Assembly (NCBI GenBank): GCA_949051815.1
Contig: CARQVR010000009.1
Span: 1-64,000, forward strand
Reading direction: 5' to 3'
Length of the DNA: 64,000 bases
DNA from: an uncultured Lachnospiraceae bacterium
GTDB taxonomy: Bacteria > Bacillota > Clostridia > Lachnospirales > Lachnospiraceae
The translations under genes were made by a program, and so were the position numbers. Positions 44,083 to 53,933 of this stretch are shown piece by piece (position 1 is the first letter of the stretch; every line of letters begins with the position of its first letter). Below the pieces are notes generated by a model. It made no database searches and was not told the origin of the DNA. It saw nothing but the letters and a program-made list of their open reading frames with translations.

Positions 44083-47000
44083 CTATCGGATGCAAACCTC
44101 AATCCGCTCCACCTTTCCTGCCCGGACGTCCTCCGCCAGCTTCCCGCTGACATCCCCCGCATCCACATCCGCCTCGGTGCCGTTCTTATAGGTAAAGTGC
44201 ATCTGTCTGACCGCGTACTGCCCCGGTATGTAATCCTTTTTCTCTTCCAGCCGGTAAACCACCGCCGTCTCCCCTAAAAGCGTCGTTTCTACCGCACCGT
44301 CCTCCGGAATCAGATACGCGGGGATGGCCGGCTGCGGCGCAAAGACAAGGCTGCCGTTTTTCATCGCAAAAACGTGCCGTCCGAACATCATCAGCTTCCA
44401 TATGCTGATAAATTCAATGGTCGAGCCGGAAAGTCTGGCCACAAAGCCTTTTCCGTGGATCTTCCCGTCAGGATTCCTGCTGCTGGCGATAAAAGAAGAA
44501 TTTTCATAGATACTCCTTCCGTAAACCGCCGGATCCAGAAAGGGCACCGCCGCCTTGTGGAAATCCGCGAAAAACGCCTCATACATGCCGCTGCGCAGAA
44601 GCTCCAGCAGATACTTATACTCCATATGCAGCCAGACAGACTCATTCTCCAGCCAGCCGGGCGTAAACGCGCAGGCTCTGCCAAGCTCGTAGGACGCCTG
44701 TTCCAGAGACGCGTTCACCTTATACATGGAAAGTTTCTCATCATACAGCCCGCTGTTTTTCACCCGCTCATACAGAGACTTCTTCTTTTCCTCCGGCAGT
44801 TCCAGTTTCAGATAGCGGACCGGACCTTCCAGAAAGGCCGGTACAGGCTTCACCCCGAACCGAAGCGGCACGATCCCGTCCGCCTTCTTTTCATAATCTG
44901 TCACTTCGTAGGAGAAATAGGTCGGACATATGCCTTCCCCGAAAGCGCACGCTTTTTCGATGCCCCGCTTCACAAACGCCTCCCACTCCCGCAGAGCCTG
45001 CGCCAGCGTTTCACTCCCATAGGTTTTCTTTTTGCCGGAAATACCGTTATAAGTCTTATCCCGGTAAACCTCTTTCACATCGTTGATCCGGTTCCAGAAG
45101 GAAAGGATTTCCCCGTCCTTTTCCAGACTGTCCTTTTCCAGCCGCACCACCAGCCGCAGTTCGTCTATAAAATCGCCGAGTTCTTCCGTGACCGCCACTT
45201 CCTCCGGATATTTCTCCAGCGCCAGAATCGTGTAGCGGAGCATTCTGGCAAGTTCATAAGTCTCCGCCATGGAGGAGCCGAACAGTCCCGGCAGGCCGTT
45301 TAACGCGTCGTACCATCCGGGCTTTCCGCCCTCCATCTCAACGCCCATGCCGTAGGCGTCGAGCGCCGCAAACTTCGTGGCGCACAAAAGGAGCAGCTTT
45401 TCCATCAGTGTGACATATACCGGCTCTCCCTTTCCAAACTGCGCGCGCACCAGCTTTTCTTCGCCGTCCCGCCTGCTCGTCTCGTCCAGCGCATGATACT
45501 GGCGAAGTCCCTTTTTTGTCTCCGCATAGCGTCTGCCGCGGCGGTTAATGCGAATCTGCGACAGGAAATAAGTGTACTCCTCCTCGAAAAGCATCTCCCG
45601 CTCCCTGTCGGGATAAATCTCCAGATAGTCCTCGATCAGATCCAGATTATAGGTCCAGTGATCGCTCCAGTAGCCCTCCCCGAACTTTCCGTTCACCGTA
45701 CTTTCGGCAAAGTCAATGACCTGATAAAAGAGAGACTCCTTCCACCCGTCAAGGGTGTCGTCAAGCTTCGCCCAGAGTGCTCCCGGCGTGAAGGGTTTCT
45801 CCACAAACGCAGCCAGCTCTCTGGCCGCGCCCTCCTCAAGCCCCTGAAAAAGCGACTGTGCCCGCTCTCTGTCCAGACGGTAGGTCAGCTTCTCCACCCC
45901 GAGCGGATTGTAACCGTCAAGCTGGATCAGGCTGTAAAACACTTTCACGTTTTCCCGGCCCACACAGCGCGCGAAAAAGGCGTCGCACCGGCGGTTTTGG
46001 TTCACATCCCGGAAATTGCCGTTGCCCTGTGAAAAGAACTCCGGCAGCATGGAAAAATAGTTATAATCTCTCTCCAGATCCCCGTGTTTTCTGGAGTAGG
46101 CGTAATACAGCTTATTGCTGCCAAGCGGAATCGGATAGCCTCCTCTGAGCACATTGTCCATATAATTGTACTGACAATAGATATCGAAACTCTCCGAAGC
46201 GGTTCTCGTGACCACGCCACTGCACAGCTCCTGAACCAGCCGCTCCGCCTCCTCCCGCTTTTCCTCGAAGTAGACGTCGTTTCTTGTCTCTTCCAGAAAC
46301 CGTTTCAGATACGCCTTCTTTTCCACCCGTCCGATCACTTCGTATAAGGTGAGCGATTCCCCGGGGAGAAGCTTTCTTTGCGCGCCGTAAAAGCTGCACG
46401 GAAAATGGTTCGCCGTCTCCTGCTTTTGCGCATATACACCGGAAAGCCCGTCCTGTGCAAACCGCACGGCCCTCTCAAGCGAACAGTCGTAGGCAAACAC
46501 CGCCTCTGTGTCAACGAGGGGCGCAAGCAACACGCCGTCCTCCAGACAGGCGAAAGAAAAATGGCCGCCCTCGATCTCCTGCACCGCCGCGCTGTCATCC
46601 ATACTGGCGCGCACACGGAAAAACGGTACGTTTTCCTCCAGATCCTCCACCTGCATCCACGCCTTGGCCGTCTGCGTCATATTCTTCACGCTCTCCATCC
46701 CGACCCCGTAAGGGATCAGTGCTGGCATACCGTCCAGTATTTCCAGAGAAATCTCCTGTGCATCCTCGTTGGTCACAGTGACTTTCCTGACAAGCGCGCC
46801 GATTTTCTCTCCGGGCAGGATAAAATAATCCACCTCTGTCAGAAGTTTCTGCTCCTCATTCCTTTCCCGCAGGGACAGACTGTTCATGCCGATCTCCATC
46901 TCCTGCTCCCACTTTTCCTGCGAAAAGCATTCCGTATAGTCCCCGTTTTTCCGGAGGAACGTGCGAAAGCCCGTCCGCTTCACATTCTGGTAAGCCGTAT

Positions 47001-47190
47001 GCGCCGGATAAAACTCCATGATCGCACCGTCCTTATTGTCCACGCCGAAGCTGACAACTCCCTGCCCGCGGTTTACATAATAGCACCAAATCGGTATGCC
47101 ATGCAGACCGGCAATGCCCGGCAGGAAACTTGCAAAGGTAGATTTTCTGCCGTAATCCTTCATGATATATTTCTTCTGCTCTTGTCTCAT
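44083..47190 (-). CDS. Large GH94-like glucan phosphorylase
   Basis: A 1035-residue protein of the GH94/GH161 phosphorylase type. The N-terminal beta-sandwich begins [20 protein letters not shown]. The helical barrel includes [17 protein letters not shown], and [19 protein letters not shown], where the Asp after Trp-Tyr probably takes the general-acid place. These enzymes split beta-glucosides with phosphate to yield glucose-1-phosphate. No signal peptide. The length fits the long-chain beta-1,3-glucan phosphorylases (GH161) or oligoglucan GH94 enzymes better than cellobiose phosphorylase. Substrate cannot be settled by eye. Its ATG overlaps the upstream phosphorylase stop (ATGA). Confidence 0.85.
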   Translation of the reverse strand: MRQEQKKYIMKDYGRKSTFASFLPGIAGLHGIPIWCYYVNRGQGVVSFGVDNKDGAIMEFYPAHTAYQNVKRTGFRTFLRKNGDYTECFSQEKWEQEMEIGMNSLSLRERNEEQKLLTEVDYFILPGEKIGALVRKVTVTNEDAQEISLEILDGMPALIPYGVGMESVKNMTQTAKAWMQVEDLEENVPFFRVRASMDDSAAVQEIEGGHFSFACLEDGVLLAPLVDTEAVFAYDCSLERAVRFAQDGLSGVYAQKQETANHFPCSFYGAQRKLLPGESLTLYEVIGRVEKKAYLKRFLEETRNDVYFEEKREEAERLVQELCSGVVTRTASESFDIYCQYNYMDNVLRGGYPIPLGSNKLYYAYSRKHGDLERDYNYFSMLPEFFSQGNGNFRDVNQNRRCDAFFARCVGRENVKVFYSLIQLDGYNPLGVEKLTYRLDRERAQSLFQGLEEGAARELAAFVEKPFTPGALWAKLDDTLDGWKESLFYQVIDFAESTVNGKFGEGYWSDHWTYNLDLIEDYLEIYPDREREMLFEEEYTYFLSQIRINRRGRRYAETKKGLRQYHALDETSRRDGEEKLVRAQFGKGEPVYVTLMEKLLLLCATKFAALDAYGMGVEMEGGKPGWYDALNGLPGLFGSSMAETYELARMLRYTILALEKYPEEVAVTEELGDFIDELRLVVRLEKDSLEKDGEILSFWNRINDVKEVYRDKTYNGISGKKKTYGSETLAQALREWEAFVKRGIEKACAFGEGICPTYFSYEVTDYEKKADGIVPLRFGVKPVPAFLEGPVRYLKLELPEEKKKSLYERVKNSGLYDEKLSMYKVNASLEQASYELGRACAFTPGWLENESVWLHMEYKYLLELLRSGMYEAFFADFHKAAVPFLDPAVYGRSIYENSSFIASSRNPDGKIHGKGFVARLSGSTIEFISIWKLMMFGRHVFAMKNGSLVFAPQPAIPAYLIPEDGAVETTLLGETAVVYRLEEKKDYIPGQYAVRQMHFTYKNGTEADVDAGDVSGKLAEDVRAGKVERIEVCIR

Positions 47191-49898
47191 AATCTGTCTC
47201 CTTCTCCGCTCCCCAGCAAAATATCTATGGTGTGCATTTCATCGGATAATCCGGCAATCTCACTTTGCGCCAGCACGACATGCGAAACCGCAAGCGGCCG
47301 GCCGTCTATCGCCGCTGACCGGACACGGTATGCGCCGTACTCCAGTTTCTCCGGATTTTTAATGGTAATGCGGAATTTCTTTCCCGCAAAGGGCAGCTCC
47401 AGCGCGGCCGTCCCGTTTTCGTCAAACTGCGCGCGCATCAGCGACGGGGCGATTTCCAGGTCTCCCGCTCTCCCCCTGACGCCGAAAGCCTCCGTGATGA
47501 AAGTCAGCATATACCAGCTTGCCGCCCCGGTCAGATAGTGATACATCCCCCGCCCCTCGTTGTTGAAATACTCGGGAATGCCGGGATAAATTCTGCTCCT
47601 CCCGAAATGCAGCGCTGCATCTGCCAGCGCCTGTAACGCCCGATATCCCTCTTTCGCAAATCCTCTGCGGTACAGGGCGTTTGCGTACATCACCGCCATG
47701 TGGGAAAAGACCGCGCCGTTTTCCTTCTCGCCGTAAGCGAATCCGAACATTCTTCCCAGATCCGTCTTCATTTCCTTAAAGTCGGTATTCAGGCGGTATC
47801 CGCCGATGCTGCCGTCATACAGGTATGTGTCCGCGCTTTTTACGATGCTTCTGATCTGATCCTCTGTGGCCGTGCCTCCCATAATGGCAAATACCTGCCC
47901 CGTCAGCATCATGCGCACGCCCTCTTCGCGCTCTCCCTCTACCTGTCTGCCGTGGTTGTCATAGTAGCCGTTAAACCAGCCGTTTTCCTCCCGATCCGTC
48001 ACCCACTCGGTCTGTCTGATATGGGCCGCCATCCGGTCCGCCTTCTCTTCCAGATTCCCGGCAAGCGCATCTATGCCCACCGTAACGGTTTTCCCGCTTA
48101 CGCTGTGGCGGCAGGCTTTCACATACTGCCCAAGCACCCGCTCTTTTTCTGCCGGACTCTCATACACTTTTCTGTCCGTCTCAAGCAGCGTGTGCATTTC
48201 CTGCGCGATCACGGCCTCGTTTTTTCCTGTCCGCTCCCGATAGAGCCGCAGGCACTGTGCCAGCTCTCTGAGATTGCCGGCATACGCGTTTGTAAACGCG
48301 ACGCTCTCCCCTTTCTCCGGCGCCATATCCAGCGCGTCGTTCCAGTCGGCGCCCCGCAGCCTGCATTGGTTGTGTGCGCCCACCTCATAGAAAGCGCAGA
48401 GGTTTTGTACCAGCAGATGCTCCAGCACCGTTCCATAGTAAACATCCCCGTCTGCGGTCTTTTGCAGACTGCCGTAAGCATCATTCCACGCCTCGTCCAC
48501 TGCCGTGCCGCGCTCCGCCTGCCTGTCCTTAAAATAGGGCACTGTTTTTTCCAGTATTTCCAGATCGCCGGTCTGGTCCATATACAGCTTCGTTGTCATA
48601 AAAGGCCAGACGCCGTGATCCATCCACACCCTTGTAATGTTATTCCGATCCGCGATAAACTCCCCCTGCTTCGCGCCAATGATCGTGGCGTTGGTTCCGT
48701 CCATGCGCACCCCGCCGAAATTGTCGAGAAGCATCTGCCGCACCCCGTCCGGATTCATCAAAAGCAGCGCCAGACAGTCCTGCCACAGATCGCGCCAGCC
48801 CCGTCCGCCTTTGCCGTAGTCGTGGTAGGGCAGGAAGGAGCATCCGTATATTCTGCGCAGCGTGGGCTGGAAGCTCACCCACCGCATAAATCCGTCGAAG
48901 TCCTTATTTCCCGTGCGGTACCGGATATTGACTTTCTCCTGCCAGCTCTCCTTCGTTCTGGCAAAGGCCGCCTCCGTCAGTCTTTCCGTCCGATATGCCG
49001 CCAGTGTCTCCGCTATGGTTTCCGGCTCCTCCGTAATGCCCATCAGAATCGTAAAGGAAGCCCGCTCCCCGGCAGCCAGCACAGTCTTTTCAAATTTCAG
49101 GCCGCCCACCGCCTCTTTTCCGTCTATGGCCGTCCCCGCCGGAACGCCGGACGCATTCTCCATAACGGCGCGCGGCGCGGTATAACTGCCGCCTTCCCCC
49201 AGAAACGCCTCCGCCGTCGGGAAGAAGGCCTGCGGCGCGGTTCCGTCACCCGTCATACCGCACACAAAATAGCTGACCTTATTGACGCGATGTCCCCGCT
49301 CGTCAAAGGAAAGCGTGGGCGTAACCACCACCCCCTCCTGCCTGACCCGTATGCGGTGCAGCAAAGAGGTGACATGCCTGTGGTCCCGCAGATTGTCAGC
49401 GCTTCTCCCATAGAGCGGCACCGCCGCCACAGGCACAAACGAAAGTTCCCGATCCCCGCAGTTTTTTATCTCCACCCGCATAATCTCCACATCGTGATCC
49501 ACCGGCACGAAGGACGTGACCTTCGCCTCCAGCCCGTATTTTTCCGAGGTGCGCGTCACGCTCTGCCACATCAGTCCCGCCGTGAGAACGCTTTTTTCCT
49601 GCTTGTCCGTAAATTTAGCCGCTTCCGCCTCCGCCGACGCGCCCGTCGCAGACCAGCTTCCCTTCCCCTCTATATGGCACCAGAAATTTCTGGCAGAGCG
49701 GTTGTTGTGCAGATTTTCCACGCTGACCGGCTCAAGCAGAAACGTGTTCTGGTCTCTCTTGCTGTCGCCGCCAAAAGTCGGCGTCAGCGCGCTCTTCAAC
49801 CCCCTTTCTCCCGCAATGGGAAAATACTGGCAGCTATAGTTTTCCGGCTGTTCCAGTGAAAAGGTTCCCTGTTCATCCAAAAACCGATATCCTTCCAT
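47187..49898 (-). CDS. GH94 family disaccharide phosphorylase
   Basis: A 903-residue cytosolic phosphorylase. [20 protein letters not shown] and the catalytic-acid block [14 protein letters not shown] are GH94 hallmarks. Its length is close to that of characterised laminaribiose (beta-1,3) phosphorylases of about 910 residues and longer than cellobiose phosphorylase (about 810). It would convert the disaccharides left by the larger phosphorylase to glucose and glucose-1-phosphate. The ATG at 49898 follows GGGAGGGG; the longer frame to 49925 is not needed. First gene of the minus-strand sugar run, behind a region with two GGTATCTTTT repeats. Confidence 0.9.
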   Translation of the reverse strand: MEGYRFLDEQGTFSLEQPENYSCQYFPIAGERGLKSALTPTFGGDSKRDQNTFLLEPVSVENLHNNRSARNFWCHIEGKGSWSATGASAEAEAAKFTDKQEKSVLTAGLMWQSVTRTSEKYGLEAKVTSFVPVDHDVEIMRVEIKNCGDRELSFVPVAAVPLYGRSADNLRDHRHVTSLLHRIRVRQEGVVVTPTLSFDERGHRVNKVSYFVCGMTGDGTAPQAFFPTAEAFLGEGGSYTAPRAVMENASGVPAGTAIDGKEAVGGLKFEKTVLAAGERASFTILMGITEEPETIAETLAAYRTERLTEAAFARTKESWQEKVNIRYRTGNKDFDGFMRWVSFQPTLRRIYGCSFLPYHDYGKGGRGWRDLWQDCLALLLMNPDGVRQMLLDNFGGVRMDGTNATIIGAKQGEFIADRNNITRVWMDHGVWPFMTTKLYMDQTGDLEILEKTVPYFKDRQAERGTAVDEAWNDAYGSLQKTADGDVYYGTVLEHLLVQNLCAFYEVGAHNQCRLRGADWNDALDMAPEKGESVAFTNAYAGNLRELAQCLRLYRERTGKNEAVIAQEMHTLLETDRKVYESPAEKERVLGQYVKACRHSVSGKTVTVGIDALAGNLEEKADRMAAHIRQTEWVTDREENGWFNGYYDNHGRQVEGEREEGVRMMLTGQVFAIMGGTATEDQIRSIVKSADTYLYDGSIGGYRLNTDFKEMKTDLGRMFGFAYGEKENGAVFSHMAVMYANALYRRGFAKEGYRALQALADAALHFGRSRIYPGIPEYFNNEGRGMYHYLTGAASWYMLTFITEAFGVRGRAGDLEIAPSLMRAQFDENGTAALELPFAGKKFRITIKNPEKLEYGAYRVRSAAIDGRPLAVSHVVLAQSEIAGLSDEMHTIDILLGSGEGDRL

Positions 49899-49980
49899 GC
49901 TCCCCTCCCTTTCCGCTTCTCTCAAGCGCTGTTTTCCTGACTGTTTCTTTCATCCTAATAAACGGGGCGGAGGGAATGAA

Positions 49981-50014
49981 GGTATCTTTTGTTATTTTGG
50001 TATCTTTTTTTTAG
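49981..50014 (-). promoter_or_regulatory. Candidate activator sites upstream of the phosphorylase operon
   Basis: GGTATCTTTT occurs at 49981-49990 and, as GGTATCTTTTTTTTAG, at 49999-50014, starts 18 bases apart. The second is identical over 16 bases to 42435-42450. The 266-base spacer to the ECF gene also has a palindrome TACCAAAGTGGTA near 50061. No strong -35/-10 pair is visible toward the phosphorylase, which fits an activated promoter. Confidence 0.5.
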
Positions 50015-50163
50015 AGGAGCCTTCCTTTTTACGGTTCTCCCATCTGGTATGCTTAAAATTTACCAAAGTGGTACTTTTAAAAGAGCCATTTCGGTATAAG
50101 ATAAGACTATCGGTTGAAAGATCGGGATTTTTGGAAAGACGACACAGAAAGGAAGTCATCCTT

Positions 50164-50742
50164 ATGAAAAACGAGAAACTGTTAAAGATTGTATTTACCG
50201 GCATCTTTGCCGCATTATCCTATGTGGTGTTCACTTTTTTACAGATAAAGATTCCCCTGCCAGGCGGCGACGCCACTTCGATTCATCTGGGGAACGCGGT
50301 CTGTGTGCTCGGCGCGCTGCTGCTTGGCGGCGTGTACGGCGGCCTTGGCGGTGCCATCGGTATGACCATCGGCGATCTCTTTGATCCGGTCTATGTGGTC
50401 TACGCCCCGAAAACTTTTATTCTGAAATTCTGCATCGGCCTGATTACCGGACTGATCGCTCACAAAATCGCGCACATCAGCGCCGAGACCGACACGAAAA
50501 AAGTATACAAATGGTCTCTCATCGCCGCTGTGGGCGGACTCCTGTTCAACGTGATTTTTGACCCGCTGGCCGGTTATTTTTACAAGCTGGTGATTCTTGG
50601 CAAGCCCGCCGCAGATGTGACGCTGGCGTGGAACATCACTTCGACCTCCATCAACGCGGTGACCTCCACGGTCGTGGCCGTGCTGGTATACAACGCAGTG
50701 CGGCCCGCGCTGAAAAAGTCGGGGCTGTTTTTTACGATATGA
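50164..50742 (+). CDS. ECF transporter S component
   Basis: A 192-residue membrane protein with about six helices. It has the N-terminal helix motif IVFTGIFAALSYVVFTF and GGVYGGLGGAIGMTIGDLFDPVYV, typical of substrate-binding (S) subunits of energy-coupling-factor vitamin transporters. It would work with a shared EcfAAT module encoded elsewhere. The substrate cannot be told by eye, and no riboswitch is recognised in its 5' region. GGAAG precedes the ATG. It is divergent from the phosphorylase operon and ends at a two-way terminator. Confidence 0.88.
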   Translation: MKNEKLLKIVFTGIFAALSYVVFTFLQIKIPLPGGDATSIHLGNAVCVLGALLLGGVYGGLGGAIGMTIGDLFDPVYVVYAPKTFILKFCIGLITGLIAHKIAHISAETDTKKVYKWSLIAAVGGLLFNVIFDPLAGYFYKLVILGKPAADVTLAWNITSTSINAVTSTVVAVLVYNAVRPALKKSGLFFTI

Positions 50743-50795
50743 ATCGCCATGTATCCAGCGCAAAAGCAAGAGAAATCAATTTCCCGTGAAACAGG

Positions 50796-50838
50796 AAAAG
50801 GGCGGTAGGTTTACATAACAAACCTCCCGCCCGCTTTT
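50796..50838. terminator. Bidirectional terminator between the ECF and PspC genes
   Basis: A 13-pair stem with one mismatch (50800-50812 with 50820-50832), with loop ACATAAC, is followed by CTTTT on the plus strand and CTTTTCC on the minus strand. It contains GTTTACATAA, the same ten-base motif that is repeated three times upstream of pspC. Confidence 0.75.
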
Positions 50839-50839
50839 C

Positions 50840-51049
50840 TTACATCACAATGTCATCATTTTCCGGCATCACCACCGCCGCTATGAAATAGACAAGCAAG
50901 CCCATGCCTAAGCTGGCCACGGAGCAGATTGCCCAGATCAGCCGCACCAGCGTGGGATCCAGATTCAGATATTCCCCGATTCCGCCGCAGACGCCGCATA
51001 TCATCCGGCTTTCTCTCGATCTCGTCAGTTTTCTTATGTCGTTATTCAT
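50840..51049 (-). CDS. PspC-domain membrane protein
   Basis: A 69-residue protein containing a single PspC domain: KLTRSRESRMICGVCGGIGEYLNLDPTLVRL followed by two closely packed membrane helices to the C-terminus. PspC-like proteins act in envelope stress and in regulating partner proteins. AGGAGG is placed ten bases before the ATG at 51049; an in-frame ATG at 51058 is too close to it. Last gene of the padR-DUF1700-DUF4097-pspC cluster. Confidence 0.88.
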   Translation of the reverse strand: MNNDIRKLTRSRESRMICGVCGGIGEYLNLDPTLVRLIWAICSVASLGMGLLVYFIAAVVMPENDDIVM

Positions 51050-51088
51050 ACGATACATTCCTCCTTTTTTCGTTTCTGCCAATTTTTC

Positions 51089-51176
51089 AAGTTTACATAA
51101 CTTCCACTAGTCTTGTACCATCTAAGTTTACATAATTTCCATTTTTCTGGCTGCTTTTAGGGTTTACATAATTCCC
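51089..51176. repeat. Three direct repeats of AAGTTTACATAATTTCC
   Basis: GTTTACATAA occurs at 51091-51100, 51126-51135 and 51162-51171, starts 35 and 36 bases apart, each followed by a similar TTCC. They fill the gap between the DUF4097 and pspC genes. A fourth copy of the ten-base core lies in the terminator at 50809. The regular spacing suggests a multi-site operator for pspC or a remnant of mobile-element ends. Confidence 0.75.
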
Positions 51177-51181
51177 TTCTT

Positions 51182-52285
51182 TTAGTCTTCAAAGGTTACA
51201 GTGATATTACCCATATCACAGTTTATATCAAACTCGCTGCTTTTTCCAGTGTTCCATGTCCTGTGCGACGCAAACCCGCTGCGGCTGTAGCTTCCAACCG
51301 TGACGGTGCCCATGCCGCACTCCACGTCGTAGCTGTGGTCGTCCTCCGAACCAGTCAGATTCATAACGATCTCTCCCATATCGCATTCCACATCCAGATT
51401 TCCCAGAATGGTACCGGCAATTTCGGCCGCTCCCATACTCACCTCCAGATCCGTCTCCCCGCTGGTCCTTAGATCTCCGATGCTCATATGCCCCGCACCG
51501 ATCTCAAAATCCGCTTTCCCGGCTGTGACGCTACCTGCAAGAAGCTCACCCGCGCCCATAAGAACGGTGATTTCGTCCGCCTCAAATCCATCCGCCTCAA
51601 CCATCCCGGCCCCCAGATTCATATCTATCTGCTTCGCTTTTATAAAGATGCTGTCCATATAGCCGGCGCCCATGTCTATTTCACACTCCTCCAGCGCACA
51701 ACCCTCCGGCAGGCGCAGATAAACGGTATCATTGGGTCCGTTGCGCCAATGTCCGATCTGCCGCTCCACCTCATTTTCGATACACAGCCTGCTCTTACCT
51801 CCCTCATTCTCTATGCTGTAATGAGGTCTGTTGGAATTACCGTCCACGTAAATCCATACATGCGCATCCCCGGATTTCCATATCACTATGTTGCAGTCCC
51901 TCACATCAATCTCAAGACTGCCGAGGGTGTCAGCCGTGAGTGCAAGCTGTTCCGCTTTTCCTTCCATTTCTTTCAATTTTTTCTCCGTCACACGATCCAT
52001 TGTCTCGCGCAGCTCCCCGATATCTTCTATATCCTCAATATCTCTGATTTCCTCGATACGCTCCAAATCATCCCCGTCATAGCCCAAAGACCGCAGGTAG
52101 CCAATCCGCCAGTCACCGTCGGCATTCCTGTGCCAGATGAACGGAATCCCGCGCAAACTGCCCAGGCTTCCCATCTCCTCCAACTGCCGAAAACCCCCAA
52201 GCAGTCCGCACACAAGGCTGAGAATAAGACCTATTATAAACAGAACCAACGCCGTCATCAGACAGCCCTTTGTAAATTTTTTCAT
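51182..52285 (-). CDS. DUF4097-type beta-strand membrane-anchored protein
   Basis: A 367-residue protein: one N-terminal membrane helix (LMTALVLFIIGLILSLVCGLLGG), an acidic helical segment (EEIRDIEDIEDIGELRETMD), then a long beta-helix-like region of repeated short strands (IDMNLGAGMVEADGFEADEITVLMGAGEL, given here only as a pattern of GAG and MG turns) ending CDMGNITVTFED. DUF4097 proteins often sit beside PspC and DUF1700 proteins and are thought to act in envelope stress. The ATG at 52285 follows GGAGG; the longer frame to 52381 would cross a hairpin repeat. Confidence 0.85.
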   Translation of the reverse strand: MKKFTKGCLMTALVLFIIGLILSLVCGLLGGFRQLEEMGSLGSLRGIPFIWHRNADGDWRIGYLRSLGYDGDDLERIEEIRDIEDIEDIGELRETMDRVTEKKLKEMEGKAEQLALTADTLGSLEIDVRDCNIVIWKSGDAHVWIYVDGNSNRPHYSIENEGGKSRLCIENEVERQIGHWRNGPNDTVYLRLPEGCALEECEIDMGAGYMDSIFIKAKQIDMNLGAGMVEADGFEADEITVLMGAGELLAGSVTAGKADFEIGAGHMSIGDLRTSGETDLEVSMGAAEIAGTILGNLDVECDMGEIVMNLTGSEDDHSYDVECGMGTVTVGSYSRSGFASHRTWNTGKSSEFDINCDMGNITVTFED

Positions 52286-52326
52286 TCTTTCCTCCATTCT
52301 GAAGCATTCAATGTTGAGGAACGCGG

Positions 52327-52383
52327 GCAGAATCTCCAATTCTGCTCTGCGATCAAGGAAATTTGTGATGCTTCTGCACAAAT
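52327..52383 (-). repeat. Two-hairpin intergenic repeat, copy e
   Basis: GCAGAAT-CTCCA-ATTCTGC (52327-52345) and ATTTGTG...CACAAAT (52361-52383) are separated by TCTGCGAT plus seven bases. Compared with 35375, A to G in one arm is matched by T to C in the other, so the stem is kept. It lies between the DUF1700 and DUF4097 genes, about 40 bases before the latter's start. Confidence 0.75.
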
Positions 52384-52414
52384 CCCCGGTTGAATCAATT
52401 GCTCTTCAGAGAAT

Positions 52415-53332
52415 TTATTCAACTTTAGCACTTCCTCCGTGAAACAATCTATGGCACAGATTCACACATCCCCTGAACAGGGCCGGGATCGCCGTACCTA
52501 CCACAAGCACCATCAGCCAGACAAACACCAATCCGACCGCCACCATAATCAGACCGCCGCCGATCATGCAAAGGCCACCCAGCGGCGCGCCGAACATGGC
52601 CACAAATCCCGCGATGACCAGCGCGATACCTACCACCGTCAGCACAACACCTACCACCAGAAACGCAATGAAGATGCCAAGCAGACCGGCCAGTATACCC
52701 ACACCGCCTCCAAAAAGACCGCCCAGCACGCCGAGCCAGACAGGGGAGAGTAACACCGCCAACACGATAATCAGTGCAATCTGCCCGCCAGTCATAGGTT
52801 TCTTCTGCGGTCTGCCCTGTCCTGCTGTCTGCCGGCCATAGCCGCCATACGTGTTTCCTGCACCGGCTGCCTGCTGGCCGTATGCACCGTATGTTCCTGC
52901 ACTGTTTGCCTGCTGACCGTATGCGCCGTATGCGTTTCCCGCGCCGTTTGTCTGTTGTCCGTATGCGCCATATGCATTTCCCGCACCGGCCGCCTGCGCC
53001 CCGTTTTGTGAATCTCCGCGAAAGGCGCTGCCAGTCCTCTGTGCCCCGTCCTGTGTTCCGTCGGTTGACATAAGTTGATTCTTATTCCTCTGTTCATAGC
53101 TGTGGAATCCGGATTCCGTAAATTCTCCCGCATTTCCACCGTCAAAAAGCCCCGCCCTGATTGCTCTGGCAAGCTCCTCCGGTGAGCCAAGGGCCGCAAT
53201 CACACCCGCTTCGTTTCCCTCTCCCGCATCGTCAAAGTATTCATTATAATAAGTAATCGCCTCCTCCCGCTCCGCAGGCGGCACATCCTGCAGAAGTGCG
53301 GTCAGTCTGCTCATAAATTCCGTTCTGTTCAT
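52415..53332 (-). CDS. DUF1700-type membrane protein with Gly-Tyr-Gln repeats
   Basis: A 305-residue protein. The N-terminal domain of about 65 residues (MNRTEFMSRLTALLQDVPPA, then YYNEYFDDAGEGNEAG and ALGSPEELARAI) is the DUF1700 signature. A low-complexity linker (about residues 110-170) contains four imperfect repeats of the type GNAYGAYGQQ. Three or four membrane helices make up the rest. DUF1700 proteins are typically regulated by an adjacent padR gene, as here. The ATG at 53332 has GGAGGAG just before it. Confidence 0.86.
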   Translation of the reverse strand: MNRTEFMSRLTALLQDVPPAEREEAITYYNEYFDDAGEGNEAGVIAALGSPEELARAIRAGLFDGGNAGEFTESGFHSYEQRNKNQLMSTDGTQDGAQRTGSAFRGDSQNGAQAAGAGNAYGAYGQQTNGAGNAYGAYGQQANSAGTYGAYGQQAAGAGNTYGGYGRQTAGQGRPQKKPMTGGQIALIIVLAVLLSPVWLGVLGGLFGGGVGILAGLLGIFIAFLVVGVVLTVVGIALVIAGFVAMFGAPLGGLCMIGGGLIMVAVGLVFVWLMVLVVGTAIPALFRGCVNLCHRLFHGGSAKVE

Positions 53333-53389
53333 TTTCTCCTCCATTCCGAATCGTCACAAATTTCCAATTGAATAATAAGGTCATCAGAC

Positions 53390-53719
53390 TTATTTTTCAA
53401 TTTTCAGTCCTCCCTCAAAAATACTGTTCAATTTGGCAGAATACCTATACCATTCGCTGACGTAAAGATTGAGCTGTGCCCTTCCCTTCTCCGTGATCCT
53501 GTAATAACGCCTGTTTCTTCCTGCACATTCCATGTCGTAAATCTGCAGGCATTCATCCTTCTGCAGCCTTCGCAGAACCGGATACAGTGTGGACTCGGAA
53601 ATCTCTATGACCAGCCGCACTTCCTGCGTGATCTTGTAGCCATAGGTTCCTTCCGCCTCATGGGACACAACAGCCAGCACGATGGCGTCCAGCAATGCCG
53701 CACCTGTGTTAAAAACCAT
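53390..53719 (-). CDS. PadR family transcriptional repressor
   Basis: A 109-residue regulator: winged helix (YGYKITQEVRLVIEISESTLYPVLRRLQK) plus the C-terminal dimerisation helix (GRAQLNLYVSEWYRYSAKLNSIF). It is of the short PadR type found before DUF1700/DUF4097 genes. AAAGGAG lies nine bases before the ATG at 53719. Upstream is a promoter embedded in AT-rich palindromes, so autorepression of the whole cluster is likely. Confidence 0.93.
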   Translation of the reverse strand: MVFNTGAALLDAIVLAVVSHEAEGTYGYKITQEVRLVIEISESTLYPVLRRLQKDECLQIYDMECAGRNRRYYRITEKGRAQLNLYVSEWYRYSAKLNSIFEGGLKIEK

Positions 53720-53803
53720 GTAAATGACTCCTTTCTTCCTTTTTACATATTTCATTGTCATCGCTTTCGGAGTTATCCTCCCTTCAATCACCTCTGTTGT
53801 TTT

Positions 53804-53887
53804 ATAATATTATTGATTTATACAATATTATATGATGTATAATATTGTTTCTACACATACTATATGATATATAATATTGTTTGTCAA
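53804..53887 (-). promoter_or_regulatory. padR promoter with overlapping palindromic operators
   Basis: On the minus strand, TTGACA (53882-53887) and TATAGT (53859-53864) are 17 bases apart. ACAATATTA-N9-TAATATTGT (53822-53848) is a perfect palindrome about ten bases downstream of the likely start point. A near copy of one half with its spacer (ATATGATATATAATATTGTTT, 53862-53882) lies inside the promoter, and ATAATATT...AATATTAT (53804-53832) overlaps the other side. The rest of the 53720-54036 gap holds the azlC promoter. Confidence 0.7.
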
Positions 53888-53933
53888 CAACTATTTTCAT
53901 TTCCGTTCTGCTTCTTTGACACTGACAGGCATA

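Noticed and set aside
50042..50163. A vitamin riboswitch ahead of the ECF S-component gene
   Set aside because: I looked for the conserved cores of TPP, FMN and cobalamin riboswitches and found none. Only an AT-rich region and a short TACCAAAGTGGTA palindrome are present.
51089..51176. CRISPR array from the evenly spaced repeats
   Set aside because: There are only three units of about 17 imperfect bases with AT-rich spacers of about 18, and no cas genes nearby.
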